The position numbers and the translations under genes are program-made. The notes beneath the pieces are model-generated. The model worked only from the letters and a program-made list of their open reading frames with translations. It made no database searches and was not told the origin of the DNA. From Triops longicaudatus (Eukaryota; Arthropoda; Branchiopoda; Notostraca; Triopsidae), in contig JAGQDJ010000094.1 in NCBI GenBank assembly GCA_022885665.1, forward strand, positions 1 to 64,000: 64,000 nt of DNA. Reading direction: 5' to 3'. Shown piece by piece: positions 38,155 to 50,900 of the stretch. The number at the start of each line of letters is the position of its first letter. The stretch's first letter is position 1.

Positions 38155-40554
38155 TTAATTATTCGGTTCGTTTAGAGGCAAAATAAGTAAAACCATTCCT
38201 TCTTTCGGTCCAAGGACAACGGCACTCGTAGGAACCCACGTTCTTAAATAAAAATATCATTATTTGTATCAACCAAATGGCTTTTAAAAAATACCCAGGA
38301 ACAGTGTTAGGATTCGTGGCTTGCACACTTCGAATTTCAACCATGGCTTCGTTAGGAACGTACGGAGCAGTCGAGAAGTCCAACACGGTCTCCTCGTCTC
38401 CCAAATTAATGGCGATGATGTAACCAGATGTACCAGGGATGATTCTACAGAGTTAAATTACACTTAATTTTCATAACTGACTTAGATTGAGCTTGACGCG
38501 TACCTTGTAAATGAAAAGACAGTGTCGCTAATGATGGGGAAGAATAAATATCCAGCTTGGATAGCAGGCAGTTTACGCAGCGTTACTAAGTTTTTGTAAA
38601 CGTCAAGATGAGAGATCTTAGTTTCTGCTTGAGCTTTGCGATTCAACGTGACATAATTGGAGTTCACCGGTAACCAAGTTTTGTTGGCAGTAGAGAACCC
38701 TACGCATGAAAAGCAATAGAGATTACTACGACTTGATACCCATGAAAATGGAATTTTGATTTTACCAGCGTTCTGGGTATTGTCCCATTGATAGGGCGTT
38801 CGTTGGAAGTCTCGGGTATAGTATATGTATTTATCCGGGCCATAATTGCAGCCATTGGGGTCTACGCTATCTTCGTACGAAACAAAAGTGTCTTCCATAC
38901 CGATTTCTTCTCCGTTATAACTAACCGGGGTGCCGGGGAGAAGCATGCTGAGCATATTAATTGCGTCTACAAGCTCAGGGCCTACTCGAGACGCCACTCG
39001 GTGGTTGTCATGGTTTCCAACCTTCGATGAAAGACAAATCAAATCGGAATTTTCTTAAGAACTTCTGAACTTACCACCCAATTTGCCCACGCCCATGACG
39101 GCATGTTATCGTACCAATTTTTAACAGCTTCGTAAAGCTTAGTTCCCGTAAAACCCATCTGGATTTCCGTGATGAGAGCGAAATTGAAGGGGAAGTCGGC
39201 TAAGGGGCGCTCCTCAGTTCCGAAGTACTTCATAATTTCGGTGATGTTTTCATAAGCCTCGGTAAACATGATCCTAATCAATTATAAACATCACTAGTGA
39301 AATTTTCATGCTCATATTTTCCTATTTAATTTCTTTTATTTTTACTTAGTTTTATTACCTGTGAACTCCATCCTGGTCTTCAAATTCTTGAAGAGTGTCG
39401 CGAATTGCTCCAATGACGTCAAAAACTTCCGGAAGTTGGCGAGTGTGGATATGCAAGTAGTAGTCGTAATCAAAGGGCGTCAAATCCTGGCGACCGGATA
39501 ATGGTTCGTCTTCTAATCCGGGACTTTCGAACATATGGGCTACAGCGTCGCATCGGAAACCCGCTACTCCTTTACGCAGCCAAAATCTCAAGATGTTCTA
39601 CAAAAAGGGTGTGAAATCAAATTTCAGAAATTCAAAGCTTTGGCTAATGTACTTTCAGTTCCTCAACAACCAAAGGATTACGGTAGTTAAGGTCTGGTTG
39701 CCCGGCTACGAACTGATGAAGGTAGTACTGGCCGCGCTCTTCGTTCCATTCCCAAGCCGAACCCCCGAAGACACTGGGCTACATAAAAATATACAAAATT
39801 CAATTTTAAAAAATAAAGAAATAAATCGTGTTAGTAAATTCAGATATTAATATTGTGTCGCAATATATACCCAATTGTTGGGTGGCACGCGAGTACCATT
39901 TGGCAGCAGCTTTCCGTCACTCCAAATGTAATAGTCCGTATAGGGATCTTCACGAGCAACAGACTTAATGAACCATTCGTGTTCGTCACTGGAATGATTA
40001 GGAACCATATCCATAATGATCTTTATGCCCTTGTTGGTAGCTGCAACCATCAACGCGTCGAAATCCTCCATGGTACCGAAAATCGGGTCAATATCGACGA
40101 AGGAACTGAAGCATACGCATTAAGCATCATTAATACGGGGCAATCTTTGCTCTACCTGATATCATAACCGAAATCCTTCATAGGAGATTTGTACATGGGG
40201 GAAATCCAGACCATGTTTACTTGCAGATCAGTTATGCTATCTAACCTCTGGATAATACCTGCCAATGAGACTCTATTTTTTAAAGAAGTTCATAATGGAC
40301 AAAAAGCACGACAAACCTTTCAAATCACCAACGCCGTCCCCATCCGTGTCTTGGAAAGAACGTGGATAGATTTGGTAGACATTACCGTACTGCCACCATT
40401 TATCTTCTTCCTTTACGTTTTTCGCCTATAGTGTATCGTGTCATAATCCAGCGTGTCACAAATTGTAATTGTAAGAAAATGGAAAATACTGTACTTTGGG
40501 GTTCGGCAATGCCAGGCAGAAGCCGACCGCAACTAACAGTAAGAGCAGCTTCAT
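38155..40554 (-). CDS. Maltase 3 (secreted GH13 alpha-glucosidase)
   Basis: Eleven exons join in phase to 586 residues: 40554-40495, 40425-40317, 40258-40156, 40105-39871, 39778-39653, 39597-39359, 39273-39075, 39021-38766, 38699-38504, 38444-38295 and 38242-38155. The protein is a secreted maltase: signal peptide residues 1-15, mature start near LPNPK, then the GH13 barrel. Region I is DMVPNH (Asn127, His128); Asp228 (FRCDAV), Glu296 (MFTEAY) and Asp362 (GNHDNH) form the catalytic set; QPDLN is present. It is closest to maltase 2 by eye, with long shared runs in exons 6-9. Its last exon is five codons longer and ends LPLNEPNN, unlike LSFVPV/LSFVGV of the other two. No GPI or membrane tail is visible. 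Confidence 0.95.
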
Positions 40555-40604
40555 GTTGAGGGTGCAGGAGCTGTTTCACACAAGCACCCGAGAAGCACAT
40601 GAGT

Positions 40605-40630
40605 AACTGAAGAAGTGCTTCGTTTTTAAA
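40605..40630 (-). promoter_or_regulatory. Core promoter candidate of maltase 3
   Basis: The minus strand shows TTTAAAAA (40630-40623) followed by TCAGTT (40610-40605), an initiator match at roughly TATA-to-start spacing. The 5' UTR would be about 55 bases. Confidence 0.4.
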
Positions 40631-41948
40631 GCTATTGATACACGCGATAAACCAGACAGCGTCCAGCGAACAAATGCTTTGAAAGTGGGCAAGATAAGCA
40701 CATTGATGGGATAAATTGGATAACGGGTTATCCCAGACATAAATTTTTCCAACCGTTGCTATACCACAGGCTTATTTAAACACTCGCACTTGCTCCGTTA
40801 AAGTAACTTATATTTAAAAAATGGAACTAAAAAATATAAATGAGACGTGGAATCAGATATCCAGTACCTCAAGCCGATAAGGCAAAGAAGCGATGTTCGA
40901 TAAGAAATAGATGTTAGGGAATAAATGCGGAAATAAGTTCGGTTATGTAACCTGTGTGAACGTTATCAGTAAGTTACTCAGTCTTGAAAAAAAAAGAAAA
41001 AAAAGAAAAAAAAAGAAAACAATAAGCGACTTCGTAATAGGGACCTCAGTTCGTTTTTTTTTTTGCGTATAGCGCATGTTGCGTAATATTTTTATTGTAA
41101 TATGACAGAAAATTGACGGGAACAATAAAGAACGCAAACACTTGTTTTGGTCTTCGTCAATCTGTTTATTGATGCTGAACCGTTAAGTTTTAGTCATGTC
41201 GACATCAACGTATACTATCACAAACCCTTTTCTGGTCAAGATTACAAGAGAACCTCCAACAAATTAAGTAGGACGGTGAGATGTAGGGAAAACTGGGTTA
41301 GGACACGGCAGAATGTTATTGCAATTAGGAAACCAAGACTGAATACACGTTTTGTTTAATCCAAAACTTAAAAACACCCACAAACGTGTACGGTGAAATC
41401 AGGGAGGTAAGGTGAGCTTTTCAGCTACCTTTCAACTAAGCGAATCATTAAAAAAAGTGTCTTTCAGCTACAACAACTGAGCGAGATAGAGAGTACGAAA
41501 CTTTTTGTCTTGTCTCTTCCATAATCATGCTAAACAAATCACAGGCATGTCTTGGAATGTCCTCGCTCAAAGAAGAGTTGACAGTGAACGGACCCCAGTT
41601 GCTGCGTATAAAATTTCAACGTACAGTAACAAATACACGAGATTACTTAAAAAGAAAAAAAGAGGACCGTTTCCACATAAAGGGGCATATAACTTATATC
41701 CTATAATATATATGTACAAATTTTATCTCTCTTTTTCTTTTTTATCAGGAGCACAATCTCGAAACGGTAACCTGGCAGGTCAAATTTGCGTGTAAATAAC
41801 CAAGCTTTTCATGGCCCAGCTCTTAAGTTCTTGCGAGTATTCCTGTGGACGCAATAGTATTTGACCGATTGTCAGAAGTCTTTTTTTATACACTTTTACA
41901 TAACGTGAAAGAACTAGCTTTCCACCCGAGTTTGTCCAGCTCTCCTGG
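40631..41948. other. Intergenic stretch between maltase 3 and EVI5
   Basis: No gene is recognised. It should hold the distal promoter of maltase 3 and the EVI5 3' UTR; a minus-strand AATAAA (TTTATT at about 41164-41169) is a possible EVI5 poly-A signal. An imperfect A-rich (AAAAAAG)n run lies at about 40986-41020. Confidence 0.5.
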
Positions 41949-44900
41949 TCACAAGTTGCCATTCAAGCTCGTCACAGAGTTACGGGGCGACAACCGCAAA
42001 TGCAGTTGACTAAAATCTTCTTCGTCCGACACGGGTGACGCAGGTGGCGAGGCGGGATTCGTATTACTGCAGATCAAAGAAACGGGACGCGTTGGCTGCT
42101 GCGTACCATTACCGCCCGAAGACGGTGAAAGCTTCATGGTGAGTTTCTTATTCACATGTTCCAGTCTCTCGACCTAGAAATAAAGACACGTATAAATTTC
42201 TTTAATTTTCTTTCCCATTTTACAATAGTGAATACACCAAACCACAACACCCACGTTTTCACTAGGTCATGCATGACATGAAAACTTACATGACCAGCCT
42301 CCAGCCTTCAATGTCCGGTGTCGTAGGTGTAAGCAGCTGGTGAATGTCGGCGTGGGATTCATTAGGTTCGGGTTAAAGAAATTGTGAGGGAAGAATATAT
42401 ACAAGGCGAAAGAGGCGAAAGGACAAAAGCAGGAAAAAAGGAAACTGTTGTTAGTTTACAGGTTATCTTTGTGCAAGGGTTCAAAGCTTTTTTTCATCTT
42501 ATTCAATTTTGCTGTTAGAAACACGATTTAACAACGTCCCCTTAGTCTATCTTGGCATACCTGGCATTGTTAAAAGTATATTGCAATTAATCTGTTTTCC
42601 ACGTTTTTATTTTACTTACTTTCGTTTGTGAATTAAAACAGGACAAGTTTGAATGGGTACAACAGCGAACCTGAAGCATCTACTAACGTAATTACTATTT
42701 CCCAATGAAAGTGAACGCTCTTTTCGATCCTTAAGACGTCAATGCGAAGACTGATTGAAAGATTACCAAAAGCTATCTGTAAACAGTTAACGCTTGTCCT
42801 ATTTGCAATCTCTTTCTGGAAACTGTCCAATTCAAGCTCACTGACACGGAATGATACTTCAGTCTATGCAAATAGGAGCAAAAATTCAATCTTTATGACA
42901 CATTTTACGGTCAGTGACTACGCCTTTGTCGATAATTGAAAAAAAGGAAGTCTCAAAAGAACCAAATTAGAATTTTTGTTCCGTACAGAAATCGCAAGAA
43001 AATTGCTTGTTTGAAGAAAAAAAGTCAAACTATTCGCAGATGAACATGTGGAAATAAGCTAAGGTAAACTGTGGGGACACTACATACGCTTGCTTTTCCC
43101 GTAAGTGTACGAATATACAACCCGGAAACCCGCAAAGTCAAACTTAGCGTTAATATTGCCCAAATATGTTGTACACGTGGAAAACCAGCAAGCCAAAAGC
43201 ATAGGAACGGGCACACACGTGATTTTCCAGCCGTTAGTGCAACACCATTTAAGGTTCAAGCCATAAATAGTCGACACGGCAGTCGTAAAGCACTCACCTC
43301 AGCTTTAAAATCTGCTATGCGCTCTTGTAATTCACGGACGCGCTCGCTATCTTCCACACTACTCAATTCGCCTTCCGCCATCAACTGCTGGTTCTACAGG
43401 CAAAGAGAAACAAAAACCACTCAGAGACGGAGAATAGAGATCGGTGTTAGGAATCTGAGTAATAGCTAGTCACAAAGCTGTCAAACTGATAAACAAAAAA
43501 TAAAGCAAGGCGCATCTCCCGAGGCTTACTTTCAGCTCCAGGGTCGATATCTTTTGGGCCAATTCTGCCATCAATTGGGAATTCTCTGCATTGCGTATAC
43601 GGGCCAGCATAGATTCCTCTCGCATCTACAGAAAATGTATACAGTGCAACGCCGGTTGTCAAAGCCCAAGAGGCCGATTGCAACATGTCATTACCTTAGC
43701 TCCCAAGTCGGCATACTTGCGTTCTTGTTCCTTAATGCGAGCGAGGTACTCTTTCTCTTGCTTTTCGCTCAACTCCAGTTTCTCTTTCAGCGCTTTATTT
43801 TCCTCGTCTTGCCGTTTCAACTGGTTGCCAATGACTTGGTTCTAATATACAAATACACACAAACGATGTTCAACGAAGTTAAAATTGACTTGCGATCTTT
43901 TCTAGGAAAACCAACCCAAAAAAGGGACCTTACTTGGGTTTCCAACTCCATAACTCGGAGGCGAAGCTCTCGGAGTTCGGTAATGGCTTCCATTTCTCTT
44001 AATCGAGTCGTCATCAGCTCTTCTTCCACTTTGCTGGCAGAGCGGTTATTTTCCCAAAAGAGCAACTTCTTTGGAGTGTTACTCGACCCTTCGGCTGACT
44101 GCACATTATCAGGGTGCTGTTCCTATTCGATGCGTAAATTAAGCGCTCTCAGACATGCCCCGAGTACACCAACTAGATAAGTTTCTTACTTGCAAGTGGC
44201 GGATCCATTGGGCACTCAGTTCAGCAATCTTGGGTCTCAGGTCTTTTAACGCCAAAGTTGCTTCCGCTTCTCGCAATTTCACAGCAATTAACTCTTCTTG
44301 CAAGGTAGCTACGGTGTTATCGGGAGTACATTCCCTTAACCGCTTCTTCTCCTACGAACATGAAACAAACCAATACAAAAATACTTCTGGGCGAGGATTT
44401 TACCTCTTCCAATTCTTGTAATTGAGTCCGCATATCGCGTATCATAGCCTCCATCTCGGCTTGCCTTAATCTTCCACCAATTAGCTGCTCCTGTAAGCAT
44501 TGAATCAATTCTTCTTTCTGCTTGAGGAGTTCGGCTTGCAGAGATGGGGAATTTCCATTTTCCAAAGACGATTGTCGCGAGGAGCTCTAGTTTTAAAAGC
44601 AAAAAGAACGCGTGATTATGGAAAAAAAAAGAAAGAATGCCTCGTTTTTGATGTTGGCAACTTATCACGTACCTCCTCCATGTGTTTGAGACGTTCTTGA
44701 GCTTCTCTCAACTGAGCTGTCTTTTCAGCATTGTTCTGACGCAGCGCTTCCAATTCTCGCTGCAGTTGGAATGCTGTTTCCTCATAATCAGCTCTGGACA
44801 CTTGACCCCGCACCAGCCGCTCAGCCAATTCGCTGGATTCCGTCTCCAGCATGGAGGCTTTTTGTCGCAACATGCGGTTCTCGATCCTTAAGCGCTGCAA

Positions 44901-47900
44901 GAATTCGACAAGTTAACTTCCCTTGTGTCGCGTACATCCATATGGCGCTGTACTTACGCGAACTTCTTCTTGGTCTTCTTGCTCCTTGGCTTTCAGCGCA
45001 ATGTAGTCCTTTTCCAGCTTCCGTATCCGTTTCACGCTGTATTTCACGCTGTACGCGGCGGTCATCAATACGTCAGGACAGGAATCGAATCTGGCTGGCG
45101 TCTCTTTTTGGAAGTACTAGAAATAAAAAGACATAAAATAAAGCAATGGTCACCGACACTAATAGTGGACAAGAGAGGAGACTTACCTTCAGCATTCCTT
45201 CCATATCCAGTGACAAAAGATCGTCCTTGGCCGCTGCTAGAATTGCTATAGCCACACGAAAAATGGCTTCCATGCCGTCCGCCAGAAAAACATCCATTAT
45301 CCTAGTAACGACAACCAACTTTTGGTCAGACACCCACTTGGACAAAGCTGTCTGCTTCGAAAAGGAATACCGTAATTACCTGCACGCCACTGGGAGTGTC
45401 AGATTGGTTGTGAAGAGCGTTAAGAACCAACTGCTGGCGTACATACTGGTATCGAAACTTTGCGAGGTAAAGTGTACATGTAAGTCGGGCAGTAATTCCT
45501 AAAGTTTTGGTAGGTTTTGAGAAAATCTTTTCGGTATTTTCGGGGCAAGGAAAAGGAAACTTACTTCGACTAAACACTTGAGTTGGTACATGCACAAGCC
45601 CAATTCCGCCATGGTAGGCTTAAACATTTCCCTCAAGCGATATTCCTGCATAAGTTTGACTAATACTGCAAAAGCTTCTTCCTCCGGCATCTGCACAGGA
45701 AAAATGGACAAAGTTATAAGCACGGATCCATTAAGGTGTCTGTCTCGGAAAGCCTCAGGTCACTTTGCTTTTGCTTCCCTTTGTCTACCAGACAACGAAA
45801 GAATACCTGCATCAATAAGAGGCCAACGATGAAAGCTGAGCCTTGGCAATAGCCAACTTCCCTGTCGTGAAGACTATAAGCTTTCATAACGTTGAAGAGA
45901 CTTTCTTGCCCCAGCCCGTCTTTCTCCTTGAAGAAATCGTGTTCAGGATACGTCCGTGCAATATCTCGCCGTATCACCTGCATTTTGTGAAAGGATAGAC
46001 AAAAGTCACACAAAAAGTTCTCAAGATGTTTTCAACCACAAGCTGAGAAAGCTCAGCAAATTTTTCGCCACTAATTTGTAAGAAAGCGAATAAATTTGGG
46101 GAAAAAAAAGATGAAATGCACTTCGGATTTGAGAAGTCAAGAGACGAAAGTAGATAAAGACGCTCGAATTTTTTATGTTACACAAGATTCCTTAAGAATG
46201 CTACCTGCTTTGTTTCATTCCTTTCTTACTTAAAGACTCAGAAATTGTTGCAATTCATCGTAAGGTAGAATGAAAAAAATTAGGCTTTTTTGTCCTGTTT
46301 TTTAGCTTTTTCTATCGAAAAAATAAATTAAAAAAATAATAGAAAAATGAACGGGCACTAGTATATTTACAATTTTTAATTTTACTGCTTTGTAGCTGTT
46401 TCGCTAGCTGTTAAAGCTGCAATTAAATTTCTTGTGTATTGGAGGTCTTTGCTCGCTGAAAATTTTTTATGACCTAATTTCTGTGCTTTGACACTGAATA
46501 AAAATTGAAAACTGAACTACTGAAAATCTGTTAAAGTACTCCATTATAACCCATGGCCTATTGCAAAATTTCGGTTGATCGATTTCGACTCGTGACTCAG
46601 CAGCTTCATTCTGCGCATTAAATTACTTTTTCACAGGCAGACGTGGCTTTGATATAATCAGCATATTGATGTTTGGCAGGAGAATCATTCGCTCCGCACA
46701 ATAATGGCCAGACCACGCCCCGGAAATGATGCGGAATTCCTTTTCGTACCAATTCCTAGAAAAATGGGGAAATACACAGAAAATTAATATTCCACAAATA
46801 TTCCACAAATAAAGAACTAAACTACAGTTCGCACGATTTAACACGTAGTAATTAATTCTCCGTTAACATTAATGCTTCTAAATTGCGGAGAAAGTAAATA
46901 ACGTGTTCATAGCTTTTATTACTTGCTAGTGCTGTTTTCAAGTCCTTCAGAACTAAAATCTTAAAAAAGCAACAGAAGGTTCTTGTCATCACAGATAACT
47001 TAGATGGCGTAACAATTGCCTCTGAACATGCAAAAAAAAGGGTTCTTCACCATATTATTGACTTCGGAGCACGCTGTGCCTCTTTCTTGCGATGTATGCT
47101 AGATAGTATATGCTCTAGTAAAAGAAGCTTTTCGTAGAAAAGGTACACATTGTCCAAGACGGTAAGTACAGCCTTCGAAAAAGTCCAGGAAAAGAGCGAA
47201 GAGTTTTTCTTCCGATCTCTATCATTCGTTACAGTTATATGAACACAAACATTCACAACTTTTCTCTGTTAAACTTCAAGCCAAACAAATGGCAGGGAAT
47301 TCTGAAGACGTCAAAGTACTTTTGGCTCCGAGCCAGAACTATAAAACGACTTTCATGGCAGATTCTTACCGAAACTTTTTATCTTTTCCATGTAAATCTT
47401 TCATAATTCCCGAAAAAAAATCAATATTATCTTGGAATAATATCTCCTTTCTCCAAACGCAGGATTAAGCGAAATTCTTCAATGAAGCGCGAGCTAGACT
47501 AACGTTCTGCGCTCTCCACGCTCTGCGCGTTAAATTCGTAAACGACTATTGGTAGTTTCGTTACGTGCAAAGCAGGAAAATCGCTTTAGCGTATTTGGGA
47601 TTCACTTTATTCAAATAGTATTTTCATGCCCTGTTCTATGCATGAGTAGATATCTTGAATTCTTTCGTTTTCTTTCTTTAATTTGCGGTTCACAAGAAGA
47701 AATTTAGCAAAAAGAGCATACTTTCACATATTGGTTCCTTTTTTTGAAATGCGTGTCCCAGTCAGTAACAATTCTTCCCCACAAGGTCCACTGATCCTCT
47801 TCGTGATCATCGCTCCGGTCTTGACTCGTCGAGCTGGAACCTATGAGAAATGAAACCGTCAATCAATACAGACAATTAATAACATCACGCCCCGAATTCG

Positions 47901-50900
47901 GAGCAATCTTATTCCTTTTTCGCAGCCTTTGTCTCTTTTCGGCCTATAGTCATCAGGAAACGCCATTTGCAGCCCCTCACGCTAAATTTAATAAGCCACC
48001 GTCTCTTCCCGGGTTCATTAACTCATCCCGGAAAGAAAACGAAAAGAAAAACAAGTTTAACTCTTGCCTACGGACCCGTGTTAACGGGATGCGAAATTGC
48101 TGATTACCAGGGTTGCAAGGATGAAAAGTTCCCTTCGTTAGACGCTTTTCTATACTGACAAAGCAAAAGAGAGGGTGATGTTCCAACAGATCCACCCTTA
48201 TTGATTGTACTATACTGCACGAACACAAAATGCTGCCAAAAATGTTCGAAATTTTTTTCTCTTCCGATCTTTCGCCTGCCTTTAAAGAATGCATTGAAAC
48301 ATCTTAAGACATGCCCCCTGAAAACCCTTTTTTCTCTCTTTCATCACGTTGCCAAAAGACTTATTTATCGAAGAAAAGCAACGCAGTACTGCCGTCCTTC
48401 GCCTTTTTTATCAAGACCAACCATAAGTAATACTACACATAACCCCTCGGGTCCCCTTTTAGCTTACAGGTTCTAAAATTGGTTGCCTAATCACCTCCGC
48501 ACCATGTCACGCCTATAGGTCGCAACAATAAGGATGCACGATAAAAAAGACGCGAAGCGTCAAAGCAGTATGGCGCAAGTCAGAAAGACCGCAATTTATA
48601 ACGGTAAATTAAAGGATAGTAAATCTCGCTATAATGTACACACAGAGCGGCGAAAAACTTGTTCGTTATTGCTGATTATACGTAATAGTCAGTATTGGAA
48701 CATTCCTTTCACGTTGTCGGTTATATGAAGACATGGACACAATAGCCGCTTGTTCTCTATAACTGACATATTTTAAAGCGAGAGTTTACTGTACCGAAAG
48801 AGCCATTTTCAAACGACTTTCTATTTAATACAGCTTTTAGAAGAAATAAAACCGATGATAAAAACGTGCGAATAAAAAATACTATTAATTTTTTAAAATA
48901 GTAAATCTTTAAAAGTAAAACTAGTATTAAAAAAGTTTATTAAAAAACCAACTAGGTTTGAGAAAACGTTGAACAAAAAGATATTATGCAATATTTTATC
49001 CATAAAAAATGAGATACGAAAAAACAAAACAAAAAAAACACTACGTAAAGAATACAAGATTTTCTGTTCTCATCACTGCCAATCTGCCTTGTTTCTTTTG
49101 AATAAAGAAAGAATACCTTTTGTAACAGCCTAAAAAATACTCCAGCAATTAGTAACACGAGAGAACAAACACGGAGAAGCAATTCTGCAGAGTTTTAGAC
49201 AGTTTCAAAAAGCGGCAGCACGATAATGAAGATTGCTCGCCAAAAATGCTTCAGGCGTGCGAATTCATACGAATGGAAGAACTAGGCTGTGAGCAGGTTT
49301 TATTGCAAACAAGGTTTTCATACCGGGAAATTAGCTTCTCAATCTCAACTGCTGTGTTAAGCGACTTAAACAATTACGTTTCAAGACTGTCTCAAAACAT
49401 TTTCATCTGTGAGTATATGAAAGCTAATAACGTCTTTTTCCGTGCCTTTCTTTATAACGTTTCCTTTATAACGTCTCTTTCCATGACTGTGCTACTTTCA
49501 ATGCTCAAGGCTCCACAATTATTTGCAAATGAGGTCTGCATCAAATGGCAATGCCCTCAGGGCATTACTCCATGGCTATGGGTACCGTTTCACGTTAGAT
49601 AGCGTAAAGAGGCTATCTATCACAGAACACCATAATGCCCAGCATCCCCTTAGCACACAGATTACACGTCTGTCCAGCTGTCACGAAAACGCCAAAGGAA
49701 ATTTGTCCGTCAGCCGCGAGAAAACGATATTGTCCCTTTTCGTGCTTACGGCAATCCGGACCAAACACGCGAATAGCTGGCCTACAAAGTTAACGAGAAC
49801 TCTTTATATCTATTTCCCGCCACCATTTTATCACCTCATTTCCACACGAACACACAATTGGCCTACAAATTTGACATGGAGCTCACGAAGTCCCTTAATC
49901 TCTTCAACGACGAATCTTTAAGAAAAAGAACTCATGAAAAGAATAGGAGACGTAAATTAATTATTGTTAAAGATGTAAAATACTTATGAGGCATATTCCA
50001 TATTAAGGTTCTTAACTTTACCACTTGGATCGCCACTATTAGAACTATCTAAGCTTAACAACGATTTGTTGACATTTGTGCGTGATCTGCAGGTGTTCGT
50101 CAAGCACATATTCTTCGTTATTTTTCTTAATTCTCGATCTATAACTGTATATAGTTGTTCCAGTGTTTCTCCCCAGGTGTCTCATTAGACTGTTCAAAAT
50201 CTTCGTTCTTAAAATGAAAGCAGCAAATGCGTAAGTTCTTTAACATTGAACAGCACATAAAATTTGAATCTTTCAACAGGTTTTAAGATAAAAAGGTCTT
50301 CTATCTGAAAATATCTTCCGTTTGTTTTATTAATCCTCTTTACTTGCTCTTTCGAAAACGTTGCGTCCTTCAGAAGTTTGTGTAGTTTTATCTAACGCAC
50401 GTTATCTTCACTCCAGTTTTGATCACTCGTTTGTACTTGTCACAACACAAGTCGGCATTTCGGGTGTCATTTGACAAACGCTTAATGAGTTCGTGCAAAC
50501 CTCGCAGGAATGTACACAAACACTAGCTTTGTTTTTAAAAACTCCACTGTGGAGTTCCAAGCGGAGAAAGAAAGAACCTTAATATGGAACTCAACTTATA
50601 TTACAAAGTAATTCGATTAAGTTGCTTTGTAGTTCGATTAATTAAGCATTTGATAAGATTTTGTGCTTTCATCAAGACGAATCCTATCTTTAAGTTTTAA
50701 ATTTCATTTAGGGGACATTTTAGATGGCGAGGCTATGATTCGAACGCAGTTTTGGCAGTTTATGCGTTCAGTACTATATGTTGTTCTGACAACAATCAAA
50801 TACGATTTTCACAGAACAGGTTCCGTGGCAAGTCGACATCTCAGCGTGCTAGCATTTCGGATTTACGGTTAAACAAATTTCTGAGCGTCGGTATGACAAT

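Noticed and set aside
47722..47840. Apparent frameshift at an A7 run in EVI5 exon 3
   Set aside because: On recount the run has seven A's and the frame is intact, with the exon length of 119 fitting the phase.
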